A stretch of 6,377 nt of DNA from an uncultured Eubacteriales bacterium (GCA_900546635.1 URDS01000089.1:1-6377); one strand, 5' to 3'. Positions 1 through 6,097 are shown, counted from the stretch's first letter. Notes: a model not told the origin generated them from the sequence alone. Numbers and translations are program-made.

Positions 1-1
1 G

Positions 2-1417
2 CTGCGCAGCATCAACGTGCCGATTTACGGAACCCCGCTGACATTGGGGATCATCCGCAACAAATTACAGGAGCATGTGCTGCCATGGAAGCCCGACCTG
101 CGCACCGTCAGCGCCGGCGACCGGGTGAAGCTGGGATGCATGGAGGCCGAGTTCATTCATGTCAACCACTCGATTGCCGACGCCTGCGCGATCGCGATCC
201 GCACGCCGCTCGGTACGGTGCTGCATACCGGAGATTTTAAGCTGGATACCACGCCGATCGACGGAAAAATGATGGACATCACGCGGCTCGGCGAACTTGG
301 AAACGAGGGCGTGCTGCTGATGCTCGGCGAATCGACCAATGCGGAACGTCCGGGCTATACGCCCTCTGAAAAGACGGTAGGCCGGTCGCTTGCGGATATT
401 TTTATGCGGAACCCCGATAAGCGGATCGCCATTGCCACTTTTTCTTCCAATGTACATCGCGTGCAGCAGATTATTTCGCTCAGCGCCAAATACGGCCGCA
501 AGGTCGCGGTGCTTGGACGCAGCATGGTCAATATTGTCGCTGCGGCGAGCAGCCTCGGCTATATGGAGGTGCCGGAGGGCGTTTTGATTGACATTAAGGA
601 TGTCAAACGCTATCCGGAAAATCAGGTCACGCTGGTGACGACCGGCAGCCAGGGCGAGCCGATGAGCGCGCTCTACCGGCTTGCTTTCGGCGATCACGAC
701 CGCGTGACGCTCGGTCAGAAAGACCTTGTGGTCATCAGCGCCACGGCCATTCCCGGAAACGAGAAGTCGGTCGGCAAGATTATCAATGCGCTGATTGGCA
801 GCGGTGTGACGGTGATGCACGATCCGGAAACCGACGTGCATGTATCCGGGCATGCCTGCCGTGAGGAAATCAAGCTGATGCATGCGCTGCTCAAACCCAA
901 ATATCTGATGCCGATTCACGGCGAACTGCGCCACCTGGACGCACACAGGCAGATCGCGCGTGAAATGGGCATGCCGGATGAGAATATTTTTATCTCCGAG
1001 ATCGGTAAGGTTTTGGAGATCGATAAAAAGGGCGCGCGCTTTGCCGGCACGATTCCGTCGGGCAAGGTGCTGGTGGACGGGTTTGGCGTGGGCGATGTCG
1101 GCAGCATCGTGCTGCGCGACCGCAAGCATTTGTCGCAGGACGGTTTGATCGTGGTTGTCGCCGCTGTGGATCTCGATTCCCGCCTTTTGATTTCGGGGCC
1201 GGATATTATTTCGCGGGGCTTTGTATATGTGCGGGAGAGCGAGGCTTTGATGGACGCGGCGCGTGAACTCGCGCTGGACGCGATCAATGGCTGCCTTGAC
1301 AAGGGAAACGTGGATTGGATGGAACTCAAAACCGGCGTCAAGGATGCGCTTTCCAAGTATCTGTATCAGAAGACGCATCGCAAGCCGATGATTCTTCCCG
1401 TGATTATGAACGTGTAA
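2..1417 (+). CDS. rnj: Ribonuclease J, 5'-truncated by the window edge
   Basis: This is the last ~471 codons of RNase J, a cytoplasmic metallo-beta-lactamase/beta-CASP ribonuclease with 5'-to-3' exo- and endonuclease activity in RNA decay and maturation. The frame is open from base 2 (LRSINVPIYG). By alignment from memory with B. subtilis RNase J1 (555 aa), about 86 residues are missing, including the HxHxDH metal motif. Visible active-site residues are the His of NHS (visible codon 56, J1 H142), the Asp of HTGDFK (codon 78, J1 D164), the beta-CASP acidic motif as ESTN (codon 110), the His of SGHA (codon 284) and the His of PIHGE (codon 306, J1 H390). GRSM and TGSQGEPM are also typical. The C-terminal domain ends in PMILPVIMNV, as expected for a complete end. 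The GTG at 17 is internal, not a start. J1 and J2 types cannot be separated without the missing N-terminus, but all visible catalytic positions are intact. Confidence 0.96.
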   Translation: MRSINVPIYGTPLTLGIIRNKLQEHVLPWKPDLRTVSAGDRVKLGCMEAEFIHVNHSIADACAIAIRTPLGTVLHTGDFKLDTTPIDGKMMDITRLGELGNEGVLLMLGESTNAERPGYTPSEKTVGRSLADIFMRNPDKRIAIATFSSNVHRVQQIISLSAKYGRKVAVLGRSMVNIVAAASSLGYMEVPEGVLIDIKDVKRYPENQVTLVTTGSQGEPMSALYRLAFGDHDRVTLGQKDLVVISATAIPGNEKSVGKIINALIGSGVTVMHDPETDVHVSGHACREEIKLMHALLKPKYLMPIHGELRHLDAHRQIAREMGMPDENIFISEIGKVLEIDKKGARFAGTIPSGKVLVDGFGVGDVGSIVLRDRKHLSQDGLIVVVAAVDLDSRLLISGPDIISRGFVYVRESEALMDAARELALDAINGCLDKGNVDWMELKTGVKDALSKYLYQKTHRKPMILPVIMNV

Positions 1418-1422
1418 CGTGT

Positions 1423-1491
1423 CGGCGCACGCGCGCAGACAGGGGGGACTGCCGAAAAAGCAGCGCCGCCTTGTTTTTCGCGTATGCGCCG
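1423..1491 (+). other. Possible structured RNA segment between rnj and the Dabb gene
   Basis: CGGCGCA at 1423-1429 can pair with TGCGCCG at 1485-1491, and CGCG at 1430-1433 with CGCG at 1479-1482 after a 2-nt bulge. This gives an 11-bp closing stem. A small CTGC/GCAG hairpin (1449-1452 with 1460-1463) lies inside. No hairpin followed directly by a T-run is seen here, so this is not a convincing terminator and the two genes may be co-transcribed. The segment is GC-rich, so pairing by chance is quite possible. Confidence 0.25.
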
Positions 1492-1525
1492 CCTGAAAAA
1501 CTTTAAAAAGACGAGGAGCTTTGCT

Positions 1526-1825
1526 ATGGTCAGACATGTGATTTTATGGCAGTTTCAGGACGCCATGGATAAAGAGGAACGCGCGGCGGCGTCTGAGCGG
1601 ATTCGGCGGGAACTGGAGGCGCTTGTGGGCGTCGTGCCCGGATTGATTTCGGCTTTTGTCGGAACGGCTCCGCTGGACACGAGCAATGCGGATCTGTTTC
1701 TCGACAGCTGCCTTGAAAGCCGGGAGGCGCTGGCGGCGTATGCGGTGCATCCGGAACATGTCCGTGCGGCGACCTTTGTCCGCAGCGTGGTCAAAAGCCG
1801 GACTTGCATGGATTTTGAAGTGTAA
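1526..1825 (+). CDS. Dabb-domain (stress-responsive alpha/beta barrel) small protein
   Basis: This 99-residue protein matches the Dabb family (PF07876), dimeric ferredoxin-like alpha/beta barrels. The N-terminal strand MVRHVILWQF carries the usual His at residue 4. Then come a charged helix (about 15-35), the VPGL turn (37-40), the strand region around ADLFLDSCLES (55-65) and the diagnostic segment EALAAYAVHPEHV (67-79), ending in a DFEV strand. Length fits a single-domain member. Some family members are plant stress proteins or polyketide cyclases, but most bacterial single-domain members have no assigned reaction, and none can be assigned here. The ATG at 1526 is chosen because AGGAG at 1514-1518 lies 7 nt upstream. 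An in-frame ATG at 1484 has no ribosome binding site and would add a non-family extension. The gene follows rnj by 108 nt without a clear promoter of its own and is followed closely by a terminator. Confidence 0.88.
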   Translation: MVRHVILWQFQDAMDKEERAAASERIRRELEALVGVVPGLISAFVGTAPLDTSNADLFLDSCLESREALAAYAVHPEHVRAATFVRSVVKSRTCMDFEV

Positions 1826-1843
1826 CGATGCGGCAAAACCGAA

Positions 1844-1889
1844 AAAGCCGCCCGCCGCGGAATCGTTTGGTTCCGGGGCGGGCGGCTTT
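1844..1889. terminator. Bidirectional intrinsic terminator between convergent genes
   Basis: A 13-bp perfect stem (1844-1856 with 1877-1889, GC-rich core GCCGCCCGCC) continues after one G-G mismatch into 5 bp more (1858-1862 with 1871-1875), with an 8-nt loop. It starts 18 nt after the Dabb stop and lies about 30 nt beyond the stop of the minus-strand gene. The downstream tail is more T-rich on the minus strand (TTTTTCGGTTTT) than on the plus strand (CTTTGGTTTC), so it may terminate the minus-strand gene more efficiently. Confidence 0.85.
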
Positions 1890-1919
1890 GGTTTCGGCTG
1901 AGAACTTCCTTTTTCAGAG

Positions 1920-2372
1920 TTACAGATACGTTCTGAGATCGGACGCAAGGGACTCTTCCGATTCGATCAGCCGTCTTGCGATCTCTTTTGCGGATTTGTC
2001 CGCTTCTTTGTATTCATTGAGATAGCGGTGCAGCGCTTTGGTACCCATGTTGCAGCCGTCTGTGATCAGGTCGGCAATGGTTGCGTCCGATTCGTGCATG
2101 GCGAGCTTAACATTGGTTTTGATCCAGGACATGCTTTTGGCCATCGCGCTCGGTTCTTTGCCCTTTTCTCCGTCTGTATGGAGAAGCGTTTCGGTTTCTC
2201 CGAGCAGCGCCGTATGCTCGTCCTTGCATCGGGTAAGCCGGGCTTTCAGTGCGCTGTCGTTCACGTATTCCAGCACTTCATCAATGGATGAGGCGCCCAT
2301 TTTTATGCCTGCGTAACATTCCTGAAGCAGTTTGGCCGTATCTTCGCGGCACAGCGTTGTATTTTCCGTCAT
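1920..2372 (-). CDS. Small all-helical protein, possibly ferritin-like bundle, function unknown
   Basis: This 150-residue soluble protein has no signal peptide and no membrane segment. Helices are likely at about 8-37, 40-64, 78-92, 95-121 and 124-148, giving a helical bundle that recalls ferritin-like or DUF2383-type proteins. Distinct segments are AGIKMGASSIDEVL (21-34), MAKSMSWIKTNVKLAM (77-92) and DLITDGCNMGTKALHRYL (101-118). From memory, very similar proteins occur widely in Clostridia as hypothetical proteins, but I cannot name the family with certainty. Acidic and His residues that could bind metal exist (E52, H53, E59, H93, E94), but no clear di-iron ExxH pair is evident, so metal binding is only a possibility. 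The ATG start is supported by GGAGG at 2381-2385, 8 nt upstream. It is a single-gene unit, convergent with the Dabb gene and divergent from the acyltransferase gene. No clear minus-strand promoter was found in the upstream gap. Confidence 0.85.
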   Translation of the reverse strand: MTENTTLCREDTAKLLQECYAGIKMGASSIDEVLEYVNDSALKARLTRCKDEHTALLGETETLLHTDGEKGKEPSAMAKSMSWIKTNVKLAMHESDATIADLITDGCNMGTKALHRYLNEYKEADKSAKEIARRLIESEESLASDLRTYL

Positions 2373-2441
2373 GATTTTTTCCTCCGCTTGGTTTTATCAG
2401 CAGTATGCCCCGTCGCATTTCTTTTTATGTGCTCTGCCGCT

Positions 2442-2456
2442 TTTGCATAATGCAGA
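2442..2456. promoter_or_regulatory. Small dyad in the divergent gap, candidate operator
   Basis: TGCAT-A-ATGCA (2444-2454) is a perfect 5-bp dyad around a central A. It extends to 7 of 8 matching positions per arm (2442-2456) with one mismatch. It lies 69 nt upstream of the minus-strand start codon and 48 nt upstream of the -35 box of the acyltransferase promoter. A regulator binding there could affect either gene. Short AT-rich dyads occur by chance, so this is only a candidate. Confidence 0.25.
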
Positions 2457-2504
2457 AAAGATACTGTGAAAATGCCTGAATTTTGGGTAAATTGCACGAT
2501 TGCC

Positions 2505-2533
2505 TTGCAAAATGAAAATTTTTCCTGTATACT
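2505..2533 (+). promoter_or_regulatory. Sigma-A-type promoter for the acyltransferase gene
   Basis: A -35 box TTGCAA (2505-2510) and a -10 box TATACT (2528-2533) are separated by 17 nt. Each differs from consensus at one position. Transcription would start near 2540, leaving an untranslated leader of about 77 nt before the ATG at 2617. This position also argues against the in-frame ATGs at 2500 and 2548 as starts. Confidence 0.72.
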
Positions 2534-2616
2534 CTTTATATGCGGAAATGAAATTTGAAAATTATGGCGATATTGACATAGGCGGATCCGGATTTTTCGG
2601 AAAGGGGGAAGCGTAT

Positions 2617-3642
2617 ATGAAAAGCTTTGGGGGCGTGGATGCGGCTAAATTTTTGTTTTCGTTTGTCGTGATCGGAATCCATACCCGTCCGTTTTCCTCT
2701 CTTCGGTTGCTCGGTATACCGCTGACCGCTTTCGTCTTTCCGGTAGCGGTTCCGTTTTTCTTTTTCTGCGCGGGCTATTTTTTGATGCGCGGGGCGGGCG
2801 GCAAAGAAGCGATTTTTACAAAAAAGCGAATGCGTTATCTTTTAAAGATTGCGCTTTTGTATTTTGCGGCGGAACTTTTGTACCTGCCCTTTGTTTCGTC
2901 GATTTGGTTTGACGGAACCCCGATAAACGCGGCGCAGATCTTCTGGTATCTGAAAAACCAGATGTTGTTGAGCAGCTTTGAACATCTTTGGTATTTGTAT
3001 GCGCTGTTTTTCGGTTCGATTTTGCATATGGCGCTCGTCAGAGTGTTGGGCATGCGCGGCGCTTTCTGGATTGCGGCCGCAGTCTATGCCGTTGGCGTTA
3101 CGATTCACACGGTTTTACCGACATTGCCGGACAGTGTGCGGTATTCGGCTTGGATCGGCGCGCAGAGCGTACTGTTTTCCGGCTTTCCGCTGATTTCATT
3201 CGGCGGCGCGCTTGCGGCGGCGCGGCGCGCGGTGCCGCCCCGACGGGCTGCGGTTGCCTTTTTGCTTTCCTGCGCGCTGTATTTCGGGGAATGCATCCTT
3301 TTTTTGCGCGTGTATCCGCGCTGGCTGCTTTTGCTCTTTTTCTCCATGCCCCTCCTCATCGCTTCCTTGTTTTTGCTGCTGTCGGCGATTCCCACCGAAA
3401 AGCGCGCGCTCTGGTTTGTGCTTCGGGAGAGCAGTACGATTAATTATATCATCCATTTTTGGTTTATTTTGGCGCCTGAGCGCCTGTTCGGGTTGGATAT
3501 GCCGCGGAGCGGCTTTCGCTTGTTTGTTTTCACGTGCGTGTGCTCGTGCCTGATTTCGATTCCGGCCGCGGCGCTTATTTATATGCGCAAGCGCCGGCGG
3601 ACAATGGAAGTTCAAAACCGGAATTTGAACGCCTGCGATTAA
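2617..3642 (+). CDS. Acyltransferase-3 family membrane protein
   Basis: This 341-residue polytopic membrane protein fits the Acyl_transf_3 family (PF01757), whose members O-acylate sugars, peptidoglycan, teichoic acids or other envelope molecules using an acyl donor. The N-terminus DAAKFLFSFVVIGIHTRPF carries K11-x10-H22, the family's R/K-x10-H motif with the probable essential His. AVPFFFFCAGYF (44-55) matches the usual VPFFFxxSGYF segment, and EHLWYLYALFFG (122-133) the conserved LWYL region. The last conserved block, NYIIHFWF (276-283), precedes a final membrane helix and a basic cytoplasmic tail (KRRR, 325-328). About ten hydrophobic segments fit the family topology. The Arg often found just before the VPFFF block is not seen (FPVAVP instead). 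The ATG at 2617 follows GGGGGAA-type ribosome binding sequence at 2604-2610. The acceptor substrate cannot be inferred because no glycosyltransferase or polymer gene is adjacent. Confidence 0.85.
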   Translation: MKSFGGVDAAKFLFSFVVIGIHTRPFSSLRLLGIPLTAFVFPVAVPFFFFCAGYFLMRGAGGKEAIFTKKRMRYLLKIALLYFAAELLYLPFVSSIWFDGTPINAAQIFWYLKNQMLLSSFEHLWYLYALFFGSILHMALVRVLGMRGAFWIAAAVYAVGVTIHTVLPTLPDSVRYSAWIGAQSVLFSGFPLISFGGALAAARRAVPPRRAAVAFLLSCALYFGECILFLRVYPRWLLLLFFSMPLLIASLFLLLSAIPTEKRALWFVLRESSTINYIIHFWFILAPERLFGLDMPRSGFRLFVFTCVCSCLISIPAAALIYMRKRRRTMEVQNRNLNACD

Positions 3643-3659
3643 ACAGTATCAAAATAAAA

Positions 3660-3695
3660 AAGGGTATGCGCCGGTTTGCCTCTGCGTATACCCTT
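3660..3695. terminator. Bidirectional intrinsic terminator
   Basis: A 12-bp stem with one G-T pair (3660-3671 with 3684-3695, AAGGGTATGCGC against GCGTATACCCTT) has a 12-nt loop. It begins 18 nt after the acyltransferase stop. On the minus strand it is followed by TTTTATTTTGA, a good U-rich tail. On the plus strand it is followed only by GATTTGT. It probably ends the minus-strand CPBP transcript, about 110 nt past that stop, and can also serve the acyltransferase gene. Confidence 0.78.
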
Positions 3696-3807
3696 GATTT
3701 GTCTGTAAAAGTAAATTGTTGTTTTCAAAGCGGGCATGCGTCGCTTGAAAATTTTGTGCGCGCGACTGCACGTCCCCCTTTTCCGAGGCGCCGCCGCTTG
3801 TCAACCG

Positions 3808-4815
3808 TCAGACAAACTGACCGATGATTGTCAGAAGTATGGTGATCGCAATATAGCAGATAACGCCCGGATTGACATAGCAGGTTTGTGCTTCGCTGTC
3901 GGGCGGCAGTTGGTTTTCGGCGGTTTTGAAAAAGATTTTTTTCCGCTTGATTGCAAACAATATGCATCCGAGCGTCAAAAGCGCCATAACCGTAAAGCTG
4001 TAGAGCATGAGCCAAAGCAGGGTCAGCGGATTTTCGGTCAGATACTGCATCATTGCGTCGGGTTGCTCCGTAAGCGACAAAAGTTCCGTATAGCCGCCGT
4101 AGCGCATCAGCAAAATCGGGATTGTGGAGCCGAAAAAGTTGATGGCCGCGTGTACGCCCCATACGGCGGTCAGCCGTCCGGTGCGCAGATACAGATAGCC
4201 GAGCAGAAGACCGATAAAAAAGGCGTAGAAAAACTGATAGACATTCAAATGATAAAGGGCAAACAGCAGCGCTGAGAAAATGAGCGCATTTTTTTCACCG
4301 AAACTGCGCGTGCGGTCCAGCAGCACACGCCGGAACATAAGCTCTTCCACAAACGGCCCGATCAAGACGACCAGAGCAAATTCAATCCAGATATTCATGG
4401 ACATCACAAGTTCCATCGTCGTGTTTGCGGGTACAGCGCGGGTTATGAGACCGAAGAGATTCCCCGCAAAAATGCCGAGCAGATTGCCCGCGTAGAGCAG
4501 CGGAATCGAAATTAAAAACACCGTCAGAAGCTGAGAAATGCGGAGTTTGCTCATTTCGGGCGCTTTTGCCGGCAGTCTGGCGGCGGCCAGCAGCAAAACG
4601 GGCAGTCCGCAGAGATACATAGAGCCGAACGATATTGCGCTCAGGATAAAGGACGGATAGTTTCCGTCCGGATAGGACATCTGCAAAAAGACGCCGGCCA
4701 CTGTCTGCACAAGCCATACGATGGCAAAGAACAACACAAAAATGCCGCCCAGCTTAGAGAATTGCCGGCGCGCAGTCTTTAGATCGGGTCTTTCGGATGA
4801 TTCGCCGTGGTTCAA
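3808..4815 (-). CDS. CPBP-family (Abi/Rce1-like) intramembrane metalloprotease
   Basis: This 335-residue membrane protein belongs to the CPBP (CAAX protease and bacteriocin-processing; PF02517) family, glutamate-type intramembrane proteases related to Rce1. All three motifs are present: EELMFR (EExxxR, E157, E158, R162), FALYH (FxxxH, F185 to H189) and HAAIN (HxxxN, H222 to N226), each in or beside hydrophobic segments. An N-terminal charged stretch of about 20 residues precedes the first helix. After the catalytic core there is a helix at about 264-288, a basic linker (KRKK), a polar stretch and a final hydrophobic segment at the very C-terminus, so the protein is longer than a minimal CPBP domain. 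The start is placed at TTG (4815-4813) because GAGGTGATCC at 4827-4818 perfectly complements the 16S rRNA 3' end at proper spacing. The GTG at 4824 lies inside that site. The substrate is unknown, and no CAAX protein or bacteriocin gene is visible nearby. Confidence 0.9.
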   Translation of the reverse strand: MNHGESSERPDLKTARRQFSKLGGIFVLFFAIVWLVQTVAGVFLQMSYPDGNYPSFILSAISFGSMYLCGLPVLLLAAARLPAKAPEMSKLRISQLLTVFLISIPLLYAGNLLGIFAGNLFGLITRAVPANTTMELVMSMNIWIEFALVVLIGPFVEELMFRRVLLDRTRSFGEKNALIFSALLFALYHLNVYQFFYAFFIGLLLGYLYLRTGRLTAVWGVHAAINFFGSTIPILLMRYGGYTELLSLTEQPDAMMQYLTENPLTLLWLMLYSFTVMALLTLGCILFAIKRKKIFFKTAENQLPPDSEAQTCYVNPGVICYIAITILLTIIGQFV

Positions 4816-4817
4816 AA

Positions 4818-4827
4818 GGATCACCTC
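4818..4827 (-). promoter_or_regulatory. Ribosome binding site that sets the CPBP start
   Basis: Read on the minus strand, GAGGTGATCC matches the complement of the 16S rRNA 3' end (GGATCACCTC) over all 10 nt. Its GAGG core ends 8 nt before the TTG at 4815. The alternative GTG at 4824 overlaps this sequence and has no Shine-Dalgarno sequence upstream of itself. Confidence 0.8.
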
Positions 4828-4868
4828 AAAATCAGTTTCGCCGTGTAAGTAAATGGTTTATTTTTATT

Positions 4869-4897
4869 ATCTTAGCATATTTGGCGGAATAAGTCAA
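4869..4897 (-). promoter_or_regulatory. Sigma-A-type promoter for the CPBP gene
   Basis: On the minus strand, TTGACT (4897-4892) and TAAGAT (4874-4869) are separated by 17 nt. The -35 box matches consensus at 5 of 6 positions and the -10 box at 4 of 6. Transcription would begin near 4862, giving a leader of about 46 nt before the TTG start. Confidence 0.68.
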
Positions 4898-4930
4898 ATC
4901 CTGTATGGGCTTTTCTATGCGATTTCCCTA

Positions 4931-4959
4931 TTGATTTGACCGGGTAATTCCTGTATAAT
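4931..4959 (+). promoter_or_regulatory. Sigma-A-type promoter for the EIIC (PfoR-like) gene
   Basis: TTGATT (4931-4936) and a perfect TATAAT (4954-4959) are 17 nt apart. Transcription would begin near 4966, leaving a leader of about 66 nt. The -35 box lies 33 bp from the -35 box of the divergent CPBP promoter, so the two are back to back. Confidence 0.72.
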
Positions 4960-5031
4960 TTAGTTTAATTCTGTTTCACATTCGGATATTCAAAAAGCAG
5001 CGCGGAATGAAAAGAGATGGGGGTCTGATTT

Positions 5032-6030
5032 ATGAGCGGTGTAAAGGGATTTTTCGACAGGTATTTTATTCGTGCGATGGGCGCGATGGCACAGGGATTG
5101 TTTGCTTCTTTGATTATCGGCACGATTTTCAATCAGCTTTCAAAGATCCCGTATATGGATTTTCTCACAAAGTTTACGGTTGATATTGGAAATGCGGCTT
5201 CGCCCGTTATCGGCTGCGCGATCGGTGTGGCGATCGCCTATGCGCTCGGCGCAAAGCCGCTTGTGCTGTTTACAAGCGCGGTGACCGGCGCCATCGGCTA
5301 CTCGCTCGGCGGGCCTATCGGCGCATATATTGCGGCGGTTATAGGCTCGGAGATCGGGTCGCTCGTGGCCGGGAAAACCAAACTGGATATTATTTTGACC
5401 CCGGCGACCGTGATTCTTTCGGGTGGCTTTGCGGGTATTTTTGTCGGACCGTATATCAATCAATTTATGCTGTTCCTCGGTGATTTTGTCAACAGCGCGA
5501 CGGAATATGCGCCGATTCCGATGGGGATCGTCGTTTCGGTCGTCGTCGGCCTTGTGCTGACCGCGCCGATCTCCTCAGCCGCGCTGTGCATTTCGATCGG
5601 CATCGAGGGGATCGCGGCAGGCGCCGCCTGCGTCGGCTGCTGCTGCCAGATGATCGGTTTCGCCGCGGCCAGCTTCCGCGACAACGGAATCGGCGGCGCG
5701 CTTTCGCAGGGCGTGGGAACCTCCATGCTCCAGTTCCCGAACATCCTGCGGCATCCGCAGATTTGGATCGCGCCTACGCTGGCGTCTGCCGTGCTCGGAC
5801 CCGTGTCCACGGCGGTGCTGAAGATGACCAATACCAAAATCGGCGCGGGTATGGGTACGTCCGGACTTGTCGGACAGTTCGGCGCATTTGAGGCGATGGG
5901 GGTGGACCTTACCTCCTGCGTGACGGTTCTTTTGATGCATTTTGTGCTGCCCGCGCTGCTTACGCTTGGGTTCGACCTCGTTATGCGCAAGATCGGCTGG
6001 GTCAAAGCGGGTTATATGCGCCTTGCATAA
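5032..6030 (+). CDS. PfoR-like PTS EIIC family membrane protein
   Basis: This 332-residue, very hydrophobic protein fits the PTS_EIIC_2 family (PF13303), which includes PfoR, named for a reported effect on perfringolysin O expression in Clostridium perfringens. Family blocks are in order: GxFASLIIGTI (22-32), AYALGAKPLVLF (69-80), GKTKLDIILTP (114-124), LTAPISSAA (176-184), AGAACVGCCCQMIGFAAASF (196-215), GTSMLQFPNI (229-238), GAGMGTSGLVGQFG (271-284) and a C-terminal MRKIGWVKAGYMRL. About nine membrane segments are visible and there is no fused EIIA or EIIB domain. Length is usual for the family. The ATG follows a G-rich ribosome binding site (GAGATGGGGG, 5014-5023). The gene is alone in its unit, with no EIIA, EIIB or catabolic gene beside it, so sugar transport is not shown. 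It could be an uncoupled permease, a regulator, or use PTS proteins encoded elsewhere. Confidence 0.92.
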   Translation: MSGVKGFFDRYFIRAMGAMAQGLFASLIIGTIFNQLSKIPYMDFLTKFTVDIGNAASPVIGCAIGVAIAYALGAKPLVLFTSAVTGAIGYSLGGPIGAYIAAVIGSEIGSLVAGKTKLDIILTPATVILSGGFAGIFVGPYINQFMLFLGDFVNSATEYAPIPMGIVVSVVVGLVLTAPISSAALCISIGIEGIAAGAACVGCCCQMIGFAAASFRDNGIGGALSQGVGTSMLQFPNILRHPQIWIAPTLASAVLGPVSTAVLKMTNTKIGAGMGTSGLVGQFGAFEAMGVDLTSCVTVLLMHFVLPALLTLGFDLVMRKIGWVKAGYMRLA

Positions 6031-6083
6031 AGCTCAGCTGACCGTCGAAAAATCAAGATTTTCCGATGTGGGGCTGTACCGGA

Positions 6084-6097
6084 ACCCCTTTAGGGGT
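6084..6097 (+). other. Short stem-loop in the gap after the EIIC gene
   Basis: ACCCC (6084-6088) and GGGGT (6093-6097) form a perfect 5-bp stem with a TTTA loop. GGGG at 6070-6073 could instead pair with the same CCCC, so two exclusive folds are possible. This is the first compact hairpin in the 6031-6267 gap. Confidence 0.4.

Noticed and set aside
17..19. GTG as the start of the RNase J gene
   Set aside because: The frame is open upstream to base 2 with conserved RNase J sequence (LRSINVPIYG), and the N-terminal metal-binding motif is missing, so the gene is cut by the window edge.
329..331. Glu in GESTN as loss of a metal ligand in RNase J
   Set aside because: Counting against RNase J1 shows that the metal-binding Asp is the one in HTGD, which is intact. 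The EST position is beta-CASP motif A, where Glu is allowed.
1484..1525. Upstream ATG for the Dabb gene
   Set aside because: There is no ribosome binding site before it, while AGGAG precedes the ATG at 1526, where homology to the family begins.
65..1537. Long minus-strand open frame opposite RNase J
   Set aside because: It is rich in Arg, His and Ala, has no recognisable domain, and lies entirely opposite a strongly conserved gene, so it is an antisense shadow.
2573..2601. Perfect TTGACA at 2573-2578 as a -35 box
   Set aside because: The hexamer 17 nt downstream is TTCGGA, which does not resemble a -10 box.
2500..2616. Upstream in-frame ATGs (2500, 2548) for the acyltransferase
   Set aside because: The promoter at 2505-2533 would start RNA near 2540, after the first ATG and almost on the second. 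Family homology and a good ribosome binding site point to 2617.
3696..3807. Possible small ORFs in the gap between the acyltransferase and CPBP genes
   Set aside because: Short open frames exist on both strands but none has a ribosome binding site or recognisable sequence. The stretch appears to be the 3' untranslated part of the CPBP transcript.
4936..4959. TTGACC at 4936-4941 as the -35 box of the EIIC promoter
   Set aside because: It is only 12 nt from TATAAT. TTGATT at 4931 gives the proper 17-nt spacing.
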